Assembly (NCBI RefSeq): GCF_014250515.1
Contig: NZ_CP060202.1
Location: 4,289,501 to 4,353,500 of the forward strand
Length of the DNA: 64,000 bases
Direction of reading: 5' to 3'
From: Hymenobacter sediminicola
GTDB lineage: Bacteria > Bacteroidota > Bacteroidia > Cytophagales > Hymenobacteraceae
Below are positions 36,659 through 44,950 of this stretch, one piece after another (position 1 is the first letter of the stretch; every line of letters begins with the position of its first letter). Under the pieces are notes generated by a model that was not told where the DNA came from, did not search any database, and saw only the letters and a program-made list of their open reading frames with translations. The position numbers were made by a program, and so were the translations under genes.

Positions 36659-37339
36659 TTGGTAGCTTTGGCTATTGCTGCTCCCCTACCGCTACCTATT
36701 GCTTTTTTGAACCGCCTGCTCGCCACCATTTTATCGTCGGTGTGCCACCCGCTGCTTGTGCCCGGCTACCTGTTCTATGTGGTCTGCTACCAGCTGCCTG
36801 GTGTGGTGCTACGCCCCGCCCTGCCCGACCGGTGGCTGGTGCTGGGCGTAGTGCTGCTATTCACGTTTGTGCTGCCTTCTGTGGGTACGGCGCTGCTGCT
36901 GTGGGGCGGCTACGTAAGCAGCTTGGAGCTGCGGGAGCGGCGCCAGCGGCCCTTGCCCCTGTTGCTGGCCGTCATTGGGTTTAGCACGGCTACCCTGACG
37001 ATGGGCCGCTATCCGCAGGCGTTTGATATGCTGTTGGTACAAATGATGGCCGGCATGACCCTGGCCGTGCTTCTTACCCTATTAATTTCGCTGCGCTGGA
37101 AAATATCGGCCCACGGCGTAGGCATGGGCGGCACGGTCGGGCTGCTGACACTCTTGTATCTGGGAGGCGAGGCCGGCAGCACCATCATCTGGTGGCTGAC
37201 GGGCAGCATTGTGCTGGGCGGCGCCGTCATGAGTGCACGGCTGGCCCTGAATGCACACACGCCGGAACAGGTTTGGGCCGGTTTCGGGCTGGGCGTCAGT
37301 CTGGTTATGGGGTTTGGTGTAGGGCTGGCGCTGGGGTAG
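36659..37339 (+). CDS. PAP2-like polytopic membrane protein
   Basis: About 226 residues with six hydrophobic segments. The C-terminal part, KISAHGVGMGG then SARLALNAHTPEQVWAGFGLG, resembles PAP2-superfamily motifs C2/C3 (SxxxH and the R...H...xxxD region), though the acidic partner and first motif are not clear. Such proteins in this phylum may be lipid phosphatases. The TTG at 36659 gives the longest frame; a TTG at 36707 (MNRLLATILSS) is an equal choice. Confidence 0.7.
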   Translation: MVALAIAAPLPLPIAFLNRLLATILSSVCHPLLVPGYLFYVVCYQLPGVVLRPALPDRWLVLGVVLLFTFVLPSVGTALLLWGGYVSSLELRERRQRPLPLLLAVIGFSTATLTMGRYPQAFDMLLVQMMAGMTLAVLLTLLISLRWKISAHGVGMGGTVGLLTLLYLGGEAGSTIIWWLTGSIVLGGAVMSARLALNAHTPEQVWAGFGLGVSLVMGFGVGLALG

Positions 37340-37351
37340 CTCCGGGCAGGC

Positions 37352-38731
37352 TTAGTCAGCTATGCGGCCCATTTCGTGGTGCACCAGTTCCTGCACTTCC
37401 GGCTTATCAAAGTCCGCCTCGGCCTCAATGTGCTTCATCAGTTTGCGCATGATGCGCTCTTGCCGCTGCCCGTTGGCCAAGGCCTCAGCGTAGGGCGTGT
37501 CGGGCGAGAATGTAACCTGGGAGTAGAGCGGCAGCCATTGGTCGGGATACTGCGCCGATATTTTGCTCTCGATTTTCTTCTGCAGCAGGAAGCGCGGGTC
37601 CGCTACCCTGTCACGCATCTCCTCGAAGTTGTAGATGGCTAGGTCGGCCATGGCGTCGGCGTTGGGCTTGCGCTGCCGCTGAAACTCCTGGAAAATCGTG
37701 TGCCAGTCGTTGCCGTGTTCATCCATGAGTTGGCTGAGCACGGTGCAATCCTCGAAGCCGGCGTTCATGCCTTGTCCATAAAACGGCACAATGGCGTGCG
37801 AGGCGTCCCCGAGTAGCAGCACATCATCGTCAAACGCCCACGGAAAGCAGCGCACCGTCACGAGCGAGCCGGTCGGGTTCTGGAAAAAGTCTTCGATCAG
37901 TTCCGGCATCAGAGGGGCAGCATCCGGAAACACTTCTGCGAAGAACTCCTGCACCTGCGCCGGAGTTTGCAGTGCCGCGAAGGAGTGCTTGCCTTCGTAG
38001 GGAAAAAACAAGGTGCAGGTAAACGAGCCGTCGAGGTTAGGCAGTGCAATCATCATGTACTGGCCGCGGGGCCAGATGTGCAGCGCATTCTTCTCCAACT
38101 GCCACGTGCCATCAGCAGCGGGCGCAATGTTCAGCTCCTTGTAGCCATACTCTAGGTAGCTCTGCGAGTAGTTGTAGCGGTCCGTCTTCTGCATGGCCGT
38201 GCGCACCGCCGAAAACGCCCCATCAGTACCGAATAGCCGCTGAAACGGCCGCACCTGCTCCTGGCCGGTAGCGGCATCGCGTAGGTGCAGCTCACGCTCC
38301 TTCAGGCCCACGTGCAAGCACTGCTGGTTGAAGTGCAGCGTCACGCCCGGCTCGGCCTCGGCCAGCTCCAGCAGCGTGCGGTTCAGGCCGCCTCTCGACA
38401 CAGAATAAATAGCCTGATTATCCTGGCCGTAGGGTTGGAAGGTGAGTTGGCCCTTCGCGTCGTGCATCACGCGCCGGTACATAGGAATGGCTACGCGCCG
38501 AATTTCGTCGCCAATACCCACGCCTTCTAAAGCCCGCCAGCCACGGTCCGATAGTGCCAGATTGATGGAACGGCCTTCTACCGGGCCAGCCAAACGCGGG
38601 TCGGGGCGGCGCTCAAACACATCTACGGAATGGCCACGACGCGCCATGTATAGGGCTAGCAGCGAGCCAACCAGGCCAGCTCCCATGAGCGTAACGGAAT
38701 CAGATGAGTGTGGGGCGACGGTAGCGGACAT
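37352..38731 (-). CDS. kmo: Kynurenine 3-monooxygenase
   Basis: A 459-residue FAD/NADPH hydroxylase that turns L-kynurenine into 3-hydroxykynurenine. The N-terminal FAD motif is MGAGLVGSLLALYMARRG, then EGRSINLALSDRGWRALEG, which is typical of KMO, and the second FAD motif is LLLGDASHAIVPFYGQGMNAGFED (read with interruptions), which spans the GD motif. The C-terminus is hydrophilic, without the membrane helix seen in eukaryotes. It is separated by 6.2 kb from the other kynurenine genes on the same strand. Confidence 0.94.
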   Translation of the reverse strand: MSATVAPHSSDSVTLMGAGLVGSLLALYMARRGHSVDVFERRPDPRLAGPVEGRSINLALSDRGWRALEGVGIGDEIRRVAIPMYRRVMHDAKGQLTFQPYGQDNQAIYSVSRGGLNRTLLELAEAEPGVTLHFNQQCLHVGLKERELHLRDAATGQEQVRPFQRLFGTDGAFSAVRTAMQKTDRYNYSQSYLEYGYKELNIAPAADGTWQLEKNALHIWPRGQYMMIALPNLDGSFTCTLFFPYEGKHSFAALQTPAQVQEFFAEVFPDAAPLMPELIEDFFQNPTGSLVTVRCFPWAFDDDVLLLGDASHAIVPFYGQGMNAGFEDCTVLSQLMDEHGNDWHTIFQEFQRQRKPNADAMADLAIYNFEEMRDRVADPRFLLQKKIESKISAQYPDQWLPLYSQVTFSPDTPYAEALANGQRQERIMRKLMKHIEAEADFDKPEVQELVHHEMGRIAD

Positions 38732-39045
38732 GGAGTGGGTGGGTAAGGAAGGGGTAACGAAGCTACTAGTTCGGCAGCGGATTTGTTCGGCTGCCCCAAC
38801 TCCCAGCAGTTAGTCTGGCAAATGGTGAGGTTGGTCGGGTATCTGCCCCTGCTTCAGCGTAAACTCCTGAAGCGCCTGAAATAGCCGCGTAATTTTGAAC
38901 TATACAATGAATTTATTTATCCATGAATCCATATACTTCACAGTCTTCGTATCTAAAGTCCAATAAAGATTTACTGCCGATACTGTGCATAACTCCTTCC
39001 GCTTGCCTACTCATTCTCTGCTCCTCTCCTAAAATCTCCCTGACC
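38732..39045. other. Intergenic region upstream of the small gene
   Basis: The region has 314 bases and turns AT-rich from about 38890. It contains a TAATTTTG -7 match (38890-38897). A frame open from 38923 continues into the small gene at 39046, so translation could start earlier. Nothing else recognised. Confidence 0.4.
38890..38897 (+). promoter_or_regulatory. -7 element before the small gene
   Basis: TAATTTTG matches TAnnTTTG; the expected start site is near 38904, just upstream of the ATG at 38923. No convincing -33 element. Confidence 0.45.
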
Positions 39046-39198
39046 ATGCCTCCAATTCCTACTCCTGAAATGTCGCATTCTACTGCTGTTACCTCCAACC
39101 TCACGGGCACAGGCCCCGAGCAGTTGCAGATTGGCGAGTATCTTATTGGCAGCGGTGATTGTCCACAGTTGTATGGGCATCCGGACATTCGCTACTAA
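39046..39198 (+). CDS. Small protein of unknown function
   Basis: A 50-residue frame (MPPIPTPEMSHSTAVTSNLT ... ending GHPDIRY) with GC-rich third positions in its second half, in an AT-rich gap. A strong rightward terminator 50 bp after the stop, and a -7 match upstream, show that this strand is transcribed as a unit. The frame is open back to ATG 38923 (91 residues) and ATG 39070 is a shorter option. The C-terminal part (LQIGEYLIGSG then DCPQLYGHPDIRY) has one Cys. No known family. No modification enzyme is adjacent. Confidence 0.45.
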   Translation: MPPIPTPEMSHSTAVTSNLTGTGPEQLQIGEYLIGSGDCPQLYGHPDIRY

Positions 39199-39248
39199 TT
39201 CGCCGGTTTCAGTTTACGGCTTCCCTATCTATTCTTATTTCGCTATCC

Positions 39249-39271
39249 AACCGCCTTCGGGCGGTTTTTTT
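39249..39271 (+). terminator. Intrinsic terminator of the small gene
   Basis: A 7-bp stem (aaccgcc / ggcggtt) with a ttcg tetraloop followed by T7. The T-run is only on the plus strand, so it ends rightward transcripts. Confidence 0.85.
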
Positions 39272-39421
39272 GTGTCTGCCTCTTTTCATCTCGCAACTGG
39301 CCTCAGGCTACTTGGCTTGCTATTCCAGGCAATAGCAAATGGATATATACTGTTTGATGTAGGTTAAATACAAGAAGATACTTAGCAATAAACTTATGAT
39401 TTTCAAATACTTGCCCTATTT

Positions 39422-39449
39422 TTTGTTATGCATAACAACTATAATTTTG
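39422..39449 (+). promoter_or_regulatory. Promoter with operator-like palindrome before TonB receptor
   Basis: TTTG at 39422-39425 and TAATTTTG at 39442-39449 fit the -33 and -7 elements with a 16-base spacer. The perfect 12-bp palindrome gttatgcataac (39425-39436) fills the spacer and could bind a dimeric regulator. The receptor ATG is at 39504. Confidence 0.55.
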
Positions 39450-39503
39450 CAGGCTATTTGCGTTTTTACCCTTTGCTAACTCCCTTTTTTTGCTTGCTCT
39501 AAC

Positions 39504-42227
39504 ATGAGAAAAACCTACCATTTGTTTGTCTTTCTGCTTCTTCTGCTGAGCTATGCTCCAGCTTGGGCACAGGAAGCCATTACGGTCAGCGGCCTAGTGC
39601 AGACCGATGCCGGTGAACCGCTACCGGGTGCCACCGTGTTTATCAAAGGAACATTTATTGGTAGCAGCACCGACCGGGAAGGCCGGTTCCAGCTACGTGC
39701 CGATTTCTCGGCTCCACCGGTTGTGCTGTCGGTATCGTTTGTGGGCTACGAAACCCGGGAAGTTTCGCTGGCGCAGCCCGACAACAACGTGCAGGTGACG
39801 CTCAAAATCAATTCTACGCTCACGAATGAGGTAATTGCCTCGGCCTCGCGGGTGCAGGAAGGGATTCTGCAGGCTCCTGTGACTGTGGAAAAGCTCAACA
39901 CGCAGCAAGTGGAACGCATCCCCACAGCCGACTTGCAGGTGGGCCTGAACCACTACAAAGGCATTGATGTAAACAGCAGCAGCCTGCTGATGAACTCGTT
40001 GAGCACGCGCGGCTTCAACTCGGCCAAGTCGGAGCGCCTGATTCAGCTGACGGACTACTTCGATACTCAGTCGCCGAGCCTTAACGTGAATGCTGGCAAC
40101 CTGACGGGCCTGCCCGAGCTGGACGTGGAAAGCATCGAAATCATCCACGGCCCGGCTTCGGCACTCTACGGAGCCAATGCTTTCAACGGCGTATTGCTAC
40201 TCAACTCCAAAGACCCCTTTGTGACGGAAGGCCTGAGCGTGCGGCTGCGCGGCGGCCAGCGCAATCTGTTAGACGGTCAGTTTCGCTACGCCAAGAAGCT
40301 GGGCGAGAAGTTTGCCTTCAAAGTTGTAGGCTCGTATCTGACAGCCGACGACTGGCTGGCCAGTAACTACGCGGCTACCAGCACACTCATTGAAGGCCGC
40401 AACAACGCCGAAGGCTCGGCGCTGGGCTATGATGCCGTGAACCGCTACGGCGACGTAGGCGGGTTTACCTTCACCAACGACCCGACCTCGCCGGCTTATG
40501 CCACTACGCCAGCCGCGCTGCGCGGCAAAACAGTGTTTATGCCGGGCTTCACGGAGAAAGAGCTGGTAGCCGATGACTACAAGGCTCGGTCTGTGAAGAT
40601 TCACCCGTCGCTGTCGTACCTGCTGACCAGCAATATCAAGATGACGGTTGGTTTCAGCTATAACCGTGGTACTTCTAGCTACCAGAGCAGCAGCCGCTAC
40701 CGTTTCAAGGAATTTGGGACCAACCAGCTGCACGGCGAAATCAAGGGCAACCGCTGGTTTCTGCGGGGCCAGTCGCTGCAGGATTTCGGGGGCGAATCGT
40801 ACGACTTGGGCTTCCTGGGTTCCTTCCTCCAGACTTCCTCAACCAACAACCCTAGCCGCCCCACCGAAACCTACGCAAGTCGCTTCTACGAGACGTACCT
40901 GACCAAATTCCAGACGACTGGCTCGCTGGAGCAGGCACAGGCTGCCGCCAACGCCACGCAGCTACAACCCTCTGATCCACGCTTCCAGGAGCTGCGGACG
41001 CGCATCATTACGGATGCGACTCCTGGCGCCGGTGCCCGCCTCAACCCTAGCTCTTTGCTGAACGAAGGCAACGCCCAATACAACCTGCCACTGGCCGAAG
41101 GCACCGACCTAATTGTGGGTGGTGCGTACCGCAAGTTCCGTCTGGGTTCCAACGGCAACCTGTATTCCGATGACAACGCCCGCATTCAGAACCACGAATT
41201 GGGTGGCTACGCTCAACTGACGCAAAAACTGCTGAATGAGCGCCTGAAACTGGCAGTAGCCGGCCGCGTTGATGCCTTCAAGAACTTTGATGCCGCCTTC
41301 TCTCCCCGGGCTTCGGCAGTGTACTCGGCCGGTGAGAACAAGCAGCATAACTTCCGTGTCTCGTACGGCCGTGCCTTCCGCTCACCCACGCAACTCGACC
41401 AGTACATCCGTCTGGACGTGCGCCAGGTGCTGCTGCTCGGCAACGTAGATAATGGTTTCCAAGGCTACAGCACCGGCGTTGCCACGCGGGCAAACATCAT
41501 TGCCGCACAAAGCAACCCGGCCGTACTGACTCCATTCGAATACAACGCTGCTCCGCTGAAGCTGGAGCGCCTGAGCACCTACGAAGCGGGCTACAAAGGC
41601 ACGCTGGGTGAGAAGCTGGCCGTGGATGTGAACTACTACCAGAGCTACTACAACGACTTTATCGGGGCGCAGCGTTTCATTGGCAACCGCGACGGCAGCC
41701 GCCCAACGCTTGCCCAACTGACTGCAGAATCCGGTAAGGCCTAACCTTTTCAGGATGTTACCTCTCCTACCCGCATTCTGCAGGTATGGACCAACGCCCG
41801 CCAGGAAGTACGCACCTATGGCGCGGCACTTGGCATGAGCTACAGCGTGGCTCGCCCGCTCACGTTCACTGCTAACTATTCGCTGAACGTGCTGGACAAA
41901 AGCAATCTGCCCGAAGGATTCCAGACGTTCTTCAACACACCGAAGCATAAGTACAACGTAGGTGCCAACGGTGTGGCGTTCAACCACCTGACCTACTCCG
42001 TGAACTACCGCTGGGCTCAGGGTCACCTCTACGAGCTACCCTTCGCAGTGGGCGAACTGAACGACTACAGCTCGGTGGATGCCTACGTTGGGTATGCCAT
42101 TCCGAAGCTGTACACGACCGTGCAGGCCGGTGGCTCCAACCTGCTTGATGCCACCAACACGCAGGTATACGGCGGCCCGAACATCGGTCGTCTGGTATTT
42201 GTGGGGCTACTCTTCGATATCAAGTAA
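39504..42227 (+). pseudogene. TonB-dependent outer-membrane receptor, split by an in-frame TAA
   Basis: Outer-membrane receptor of the CarboxypepD_reg-like plus plug type, with a signal peptide (cleaved after AWAQ, about residue 23). Domains: CarboxypepD_reg-like about 27-110 (SGLVQTDAGEPLPGATVFIKG), plug about 125-240 (VESIEIIHGPASALYGANAF), then a beta-barrel. The first part (39504-41744, 746 residues) ends at TAA 41742-41744. The same frame then continues without a stop through 41745-42227 (160 codons), encoding the last barrel strands (HLTYSVNYRWAQG, VGYAIPKLYTTVQAGGSNLL) and the terminal LVFVGLLFDIK. One base change (for example CAA to TAA) explains it. Without the end strands the barrel should not insert. 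Other possibilities: sequencing error or stop read-through. Confidence 0.85.
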
Positions 42228-42267
42228 GCAGCTGCAGCTGCCTTCGGGCATCAGAAACATTCCCTGC

Positions 42268-42301
42268 AAACGGCCGGTTTCCTCGCGGAAGCCGGCCGTT
42301 T
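42268..42301 (+). terminator. Intrinsic terminator of the TonB receptor
   Basis: A stem of about 15 bp with one wobble (aaacggccggtttcc / ggaagccggccgttt) lies 40 bp after the receptor's final stop. Confidence 0.8.
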
Positions 42302-42352
42302 GTGTGTTCCGGCTAACCCGTAATTTGCGCCGCCACAACCGGCGGCCAGCCT

Positions 42353-43492
42353 ATGCTTTCTGAACCTACTTATCTGGCGGCCCGCATGGTGGCGCCGGTC
42401 ATTGAAACGCATTTCGCGCAGCACCGGGCGCTGGCCAGCCAGCATGATATTCCGCACCTGGCGCCGCCGCCCGAAGTGCCGTTGGTAGAAGCTATTATTG
42501 ATGTGGCTTTCTGGGCGAGCCTGCGCCGGGAAGAAGGCCGGCCACCCAAAATTTCGCTGGCGCTGCTGCAGCCCGATCAAACCGCGCAGCCCCTGATATT
42601 CGGGCACCGGCGGCGCCTTACACCATCAAACCTGATTAAGCTGGCCCCGGCTGTAGAGCAGCCCGGCACCCACTTAGGGGTGTGGCACGATGAAGATGGC
42701 CTATATGTATGGGGAACGGCCACCAGTGTACCGCCTCTGTGCTTTGTGCTGGAAGTAATAGAACCGGGCCTGCTGGTAGCCAAGCACCGCCGGGCCGATG
42801 GCTTCGGCAAGTTTATCAACGTTGCCATTCTGCGCGGCGACCAGATTCAGGTGGTAGACGAGGACAACGCAGGCGTAGCCGACTGCCCGGCGCTGCGTAA
42901 GTCGCTGCAGAGTTTCACGCTGCCTTCTACCGGCCAGTCTGATAATGTATTGGTAGAGCTGGCGGCTGCCATGCGCACCCACGGCCGCGGCGGGTTGGTA
43001 CTGATAGTTCCGCCCGATTCTGAGCGGTGGCGGACATCTATCGTGCAGCCCATGAGCTACCCGGTGGTGCCAGCCTACACGACCATTACAGAAGTCCTGA
43101 GCCAGAAGCCGACAAACAAGGACAGCCTAGAATGGCAGGAAACCCTGCTGCGCGCCATTGATATTGTGGGTGGCTTCACGGCGGTGGATGGTGCTACTGT
43201 CATCACCCGGCAGTATCATCTGCTGGCTTTCGGGGCGAAAGTAACCCGAGCGGCTTCCAGCGTACCCGTAGAAAAAATGGTGATGACGGCCCCCGTGGTG
43301 GGTGGTGAGGCTCAGGAAATGCACCCGGCCCAGAACGGTGGCACCCGGCACTTAGCCGCCGCCCAGTTCGTGCACGACCAACACGATGCACTGGCACTAG
43401 TAGCTTCTCAGGATGGCTATTTCACGGTATTTGCCTGGTCGGAGCCGCTGCAGATGGTACACGCGCACCGCATAGATGTACTGCTGCTGTAA
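42353..43492 (+). CDS. DACNV-type sensor protein with DisA_N-like domain
   Basis: A 379-residue soluble protein. Residues about 260-379 follow the diadenylate cyclase (DisA_N) pattern: VDGATVI (278-284) for the DGA motif and GGTRHLAAAQFVHDQHDALALV (329-350) for the GTRHRAA motif, then a strand pair (DGYFTVFAW). The second Arg of RHR is Leu334. The first 250 residues match the putative DACNV sensor regions defined by comparative genomics (Burroughs, Aravind and colleagues), including THGRGGLVLIVPP. Known DisA_N domains make c-di-AMP; activity here is not established. It sits between the broken receptor and alkB (convergent, 11 bp). Confidence 0.75.
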   Translation: MLSEPTYLAARMVAPVIETHFAQHRALASQHDIPHLAPPPEVPLVEAIIDVAFWASLRREEGRPPKISLALLQPDQTAQPLIFGHRRRLTPSNLIKLAPAVEQPGTHLGVWHDEDGLYVWGTATSVPPLCFVLEVIEPGLLVAKHRRADGFGKFINVAILRGDQIQVVDEDNAGVADCPALRKSLQSFTLPSTGQSDNVLVELAAAMRTHGRGGLVLIVPPDSERWRTSIVQPMSYPVVPAYTTITEVLSQKPTNKDSLEWQETLLRAIDIVGGFTAVDGATVITRQYHLLAFGAKVTRAASSVPVEKMVMTAPVVGGEAQEMHPAQNGGTRHLAAAQFVHDQHDALALVASQDGYFTVFAWSEPLQMVHAHRIDVLLL

Positions 43493-43503
43493 TAGCAGCG
43501 GCT

Positions 43504-44106
43504 TCAGGAAGAAGGCGTAACAGCCCGAAAGGTCAGGTTGAGGCGTGGGCCGGTAGGCCGGGCCGTTTTGGGCACGGCATGCAGCCAATAGCGCTGCGTG
43601 TAGCCACGCATGACGAGCAGACTTCCTGCCGATAATTCCAGTGAAACCGGTGCGTGCTGCGTACGTTGTGGGTCGCGGGGCTTCAAGCGGAACCGGCGGG
43701 TATCACCAAGGCTTACAGAAGCAATGATGGGAGTCGGCCCCAACTCCGGCTCATTATCAGCGTGCCAGCCCATACTATCCTGCCCAGAGCGGTACAGATT
43801 AAGCAGTACACTGTTGAAGTGGGTGCCTGTAGCAGCTTCCACTTGTGACCGGAGCCGCTCCAGAGCCGGAGTCCAGGGGTACGGCTCTAGGGCCAGGCCA
43901 GAATACTGATACCGTGCGGACGGGTCGCCATACCAAGCAGTAAGGCGCGGTTGCATGACCTCCTTGCCAAATAGCTTGATGGGTTCCTGTCGCCACGCAA
44001 TGGTAGTGGTCAGTTCTGATAGCAGGGCAGCGGCAGCATCCAGGCTCAGAAACTGCGCATCGAGCAGCACATCAGCATCGGGCAGGGCAAGTGACTGGAC
44101 TGGCAC
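43504..44106 (-). CDS. alkB: AlkB-like 2OG-Fe(II) dioxygenase
   Basis: A 200-residue dioxygenase of the AlkB family that removes alkyl lesions from nucleic acid bases by oxidative demethylation. The Fe(II) ligands are His115, Asp117 (WHADNE) and His176 (YWLHAVPK); the 2-oxoglutarate-binding Arg residues are in RPTGPRLNLTFR (Arg188, Arg194). The domain SLGDTRRFRLKPR is typical. Closest to the ALKBH2/3-type bacterial group by motif. It follows the membrane-protein gene (44124) on the same strand after 17 bp. Confidence 0.93.
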   Translation of the reverse strand: MPVQSLALPDADVLLDAQFLSLDAAAALLSELTTTIAWRQEPIKLFGKEVMQPRLTAWYGDPSARYQYSGLALEPYPWTPALERLRSQVEAATGTHFNSVLLNLYRSGQDSMGWHADNEPELGPTPIIASVSLGDTRRFRLKPRDPQRTQHAPVSLELSAGSLLVMRGYTQRYWLHAVPKTARPTGPRLNLTFRAVTPSS

Positions 44107-44123
44107 AGGACTTTACAGGCGGC

Positions 44124-44825
44124 TTATTGCTTCATCATTTGCTCCACCTGCATCTGCACCTCCTTCGGCTGCTGCTTAATGATATAGGGCATAGCTTTCT
44201 GCAGGCCCCAGACTACCAAAAAACAAATGACGATGGGCGGTATCAGGCTGCGGCTGCGGTAAGTGGCTGTGCGCACGTAGCGTGGCCAGAACCAGAGCAG
44301 ATAGGCCAGTACGGCGGGCACATTGAAGAGCACGATAGCCAGATACGGGTTCAGGCCCTGCATCATGGCCCAGGCCAGCACATTAGAAGCCACCAGCAGA
44401 TACACCACAATAAACAGCACCAGGCCGAGCAAAGCACGCTTGTGTCCCAGCCGGAACAGGTTCATCCCCAGCAACACGCCCCCACCTATCATCATCGACA
44501 TAGGCAGCATCGAAAACAGCACGATAGTACCCGGCGAATACAGCGCAGGACCATCGACAGCGGCAGGCTCAGGTTCTCCCGGAGCGGCTACAGGCGTGCG
44601 CGCCAGTTCCCGCTCACGAAGCTGCTGCTGTTGCCGCTGCTGCTCTACTACGGGTAGAAATTCGGTGCGGATGGCCGCCGCTTCGGGCTGGGGCTGTCCA
44701 CGCAGCTCCAACTCTTCGAGGGCAGCCAGAACAGCCTCTTCCTGGTATTCCGTGCGGTTGCGCACGTACAGGAGAAGTTCGGGCAGTTTTTTGCGGCTCA
44801 TTTTTTCCGCGTACTCTTCAGACAT
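44124..44825 (-). CDS. Membrane protein of unknown function
   Basis: A 233-residue protein: a soluble, charged N-terminus (1-90; a helical KLPELLLYVRNRTEYQEEAV segment and a Gln-rich coiled coil QQRQQQQLRERELAR), then four hydrophobic segments (about 105-215). The N-terminal helix pair resembles short regulatory motifs in Bacteroidota membrane proteins, but no domain could be named. It is 17 bp before alkB on the same strand, so co-transcription is likely. Confidence 0.72.
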   Translation of the reverse strand: MSEEYAEKMSRKKLPELLLYVRNRTEYQEEAVLAALEELELRGQPQPEAAAIRTEFLPVVEQQRQQQQLRERELARTPVAAPGEPEPAAVDGPALYSPGTIVLFSMLPMSMMIGGGVLLGMNLFRLGHKRALLGLVLFIVVYLLVASNVLAWAMMQGLNPYLAIVLFNVPAVLAYLLWFWPRYVRTATYRSRSLIPPIVICFLVVWGLQKAMPYIIKQQPKEVQMQVEQMMKQ

Positions 44826-44950
44826 GGCACTGGGGGTGAAAGGGAAACCACCGAAGTTCGGTAGTAAAACGTAAAACAGCGCACCGAAGGAAATGATGCC
44901 CGAAATGTTACACGGGCTGCATTTTCATCGGAACACTACAAGGCCGGTCG

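Larger units (their letters stand above)
39199..39503. other. AT-rich intergenic region before the TonB receptor
   Basis: Here are 305 bases holding the terminator of the small gene (39249-39271) and, near the end, the receptor promoter with an embedded palindrome (39422-39449). The stretch between is AT-rich and shows no gene. Confidence 0.5.

Noticed and set aside
35716..36729. 337-codon minus-strand frame over rpoN
   Set aside because: It is the antisense of sigma-54, including the RpoN box. High GC at third positions keeps antisense frames open in this genome.
38913..39188. Minus-strand 91-codon frame with several Cys residues
   Set aside because: The terminator at 39249-39271 has its T-run on the plus strand, which supports plus-strand transcription, and the minus frame shows no domain.
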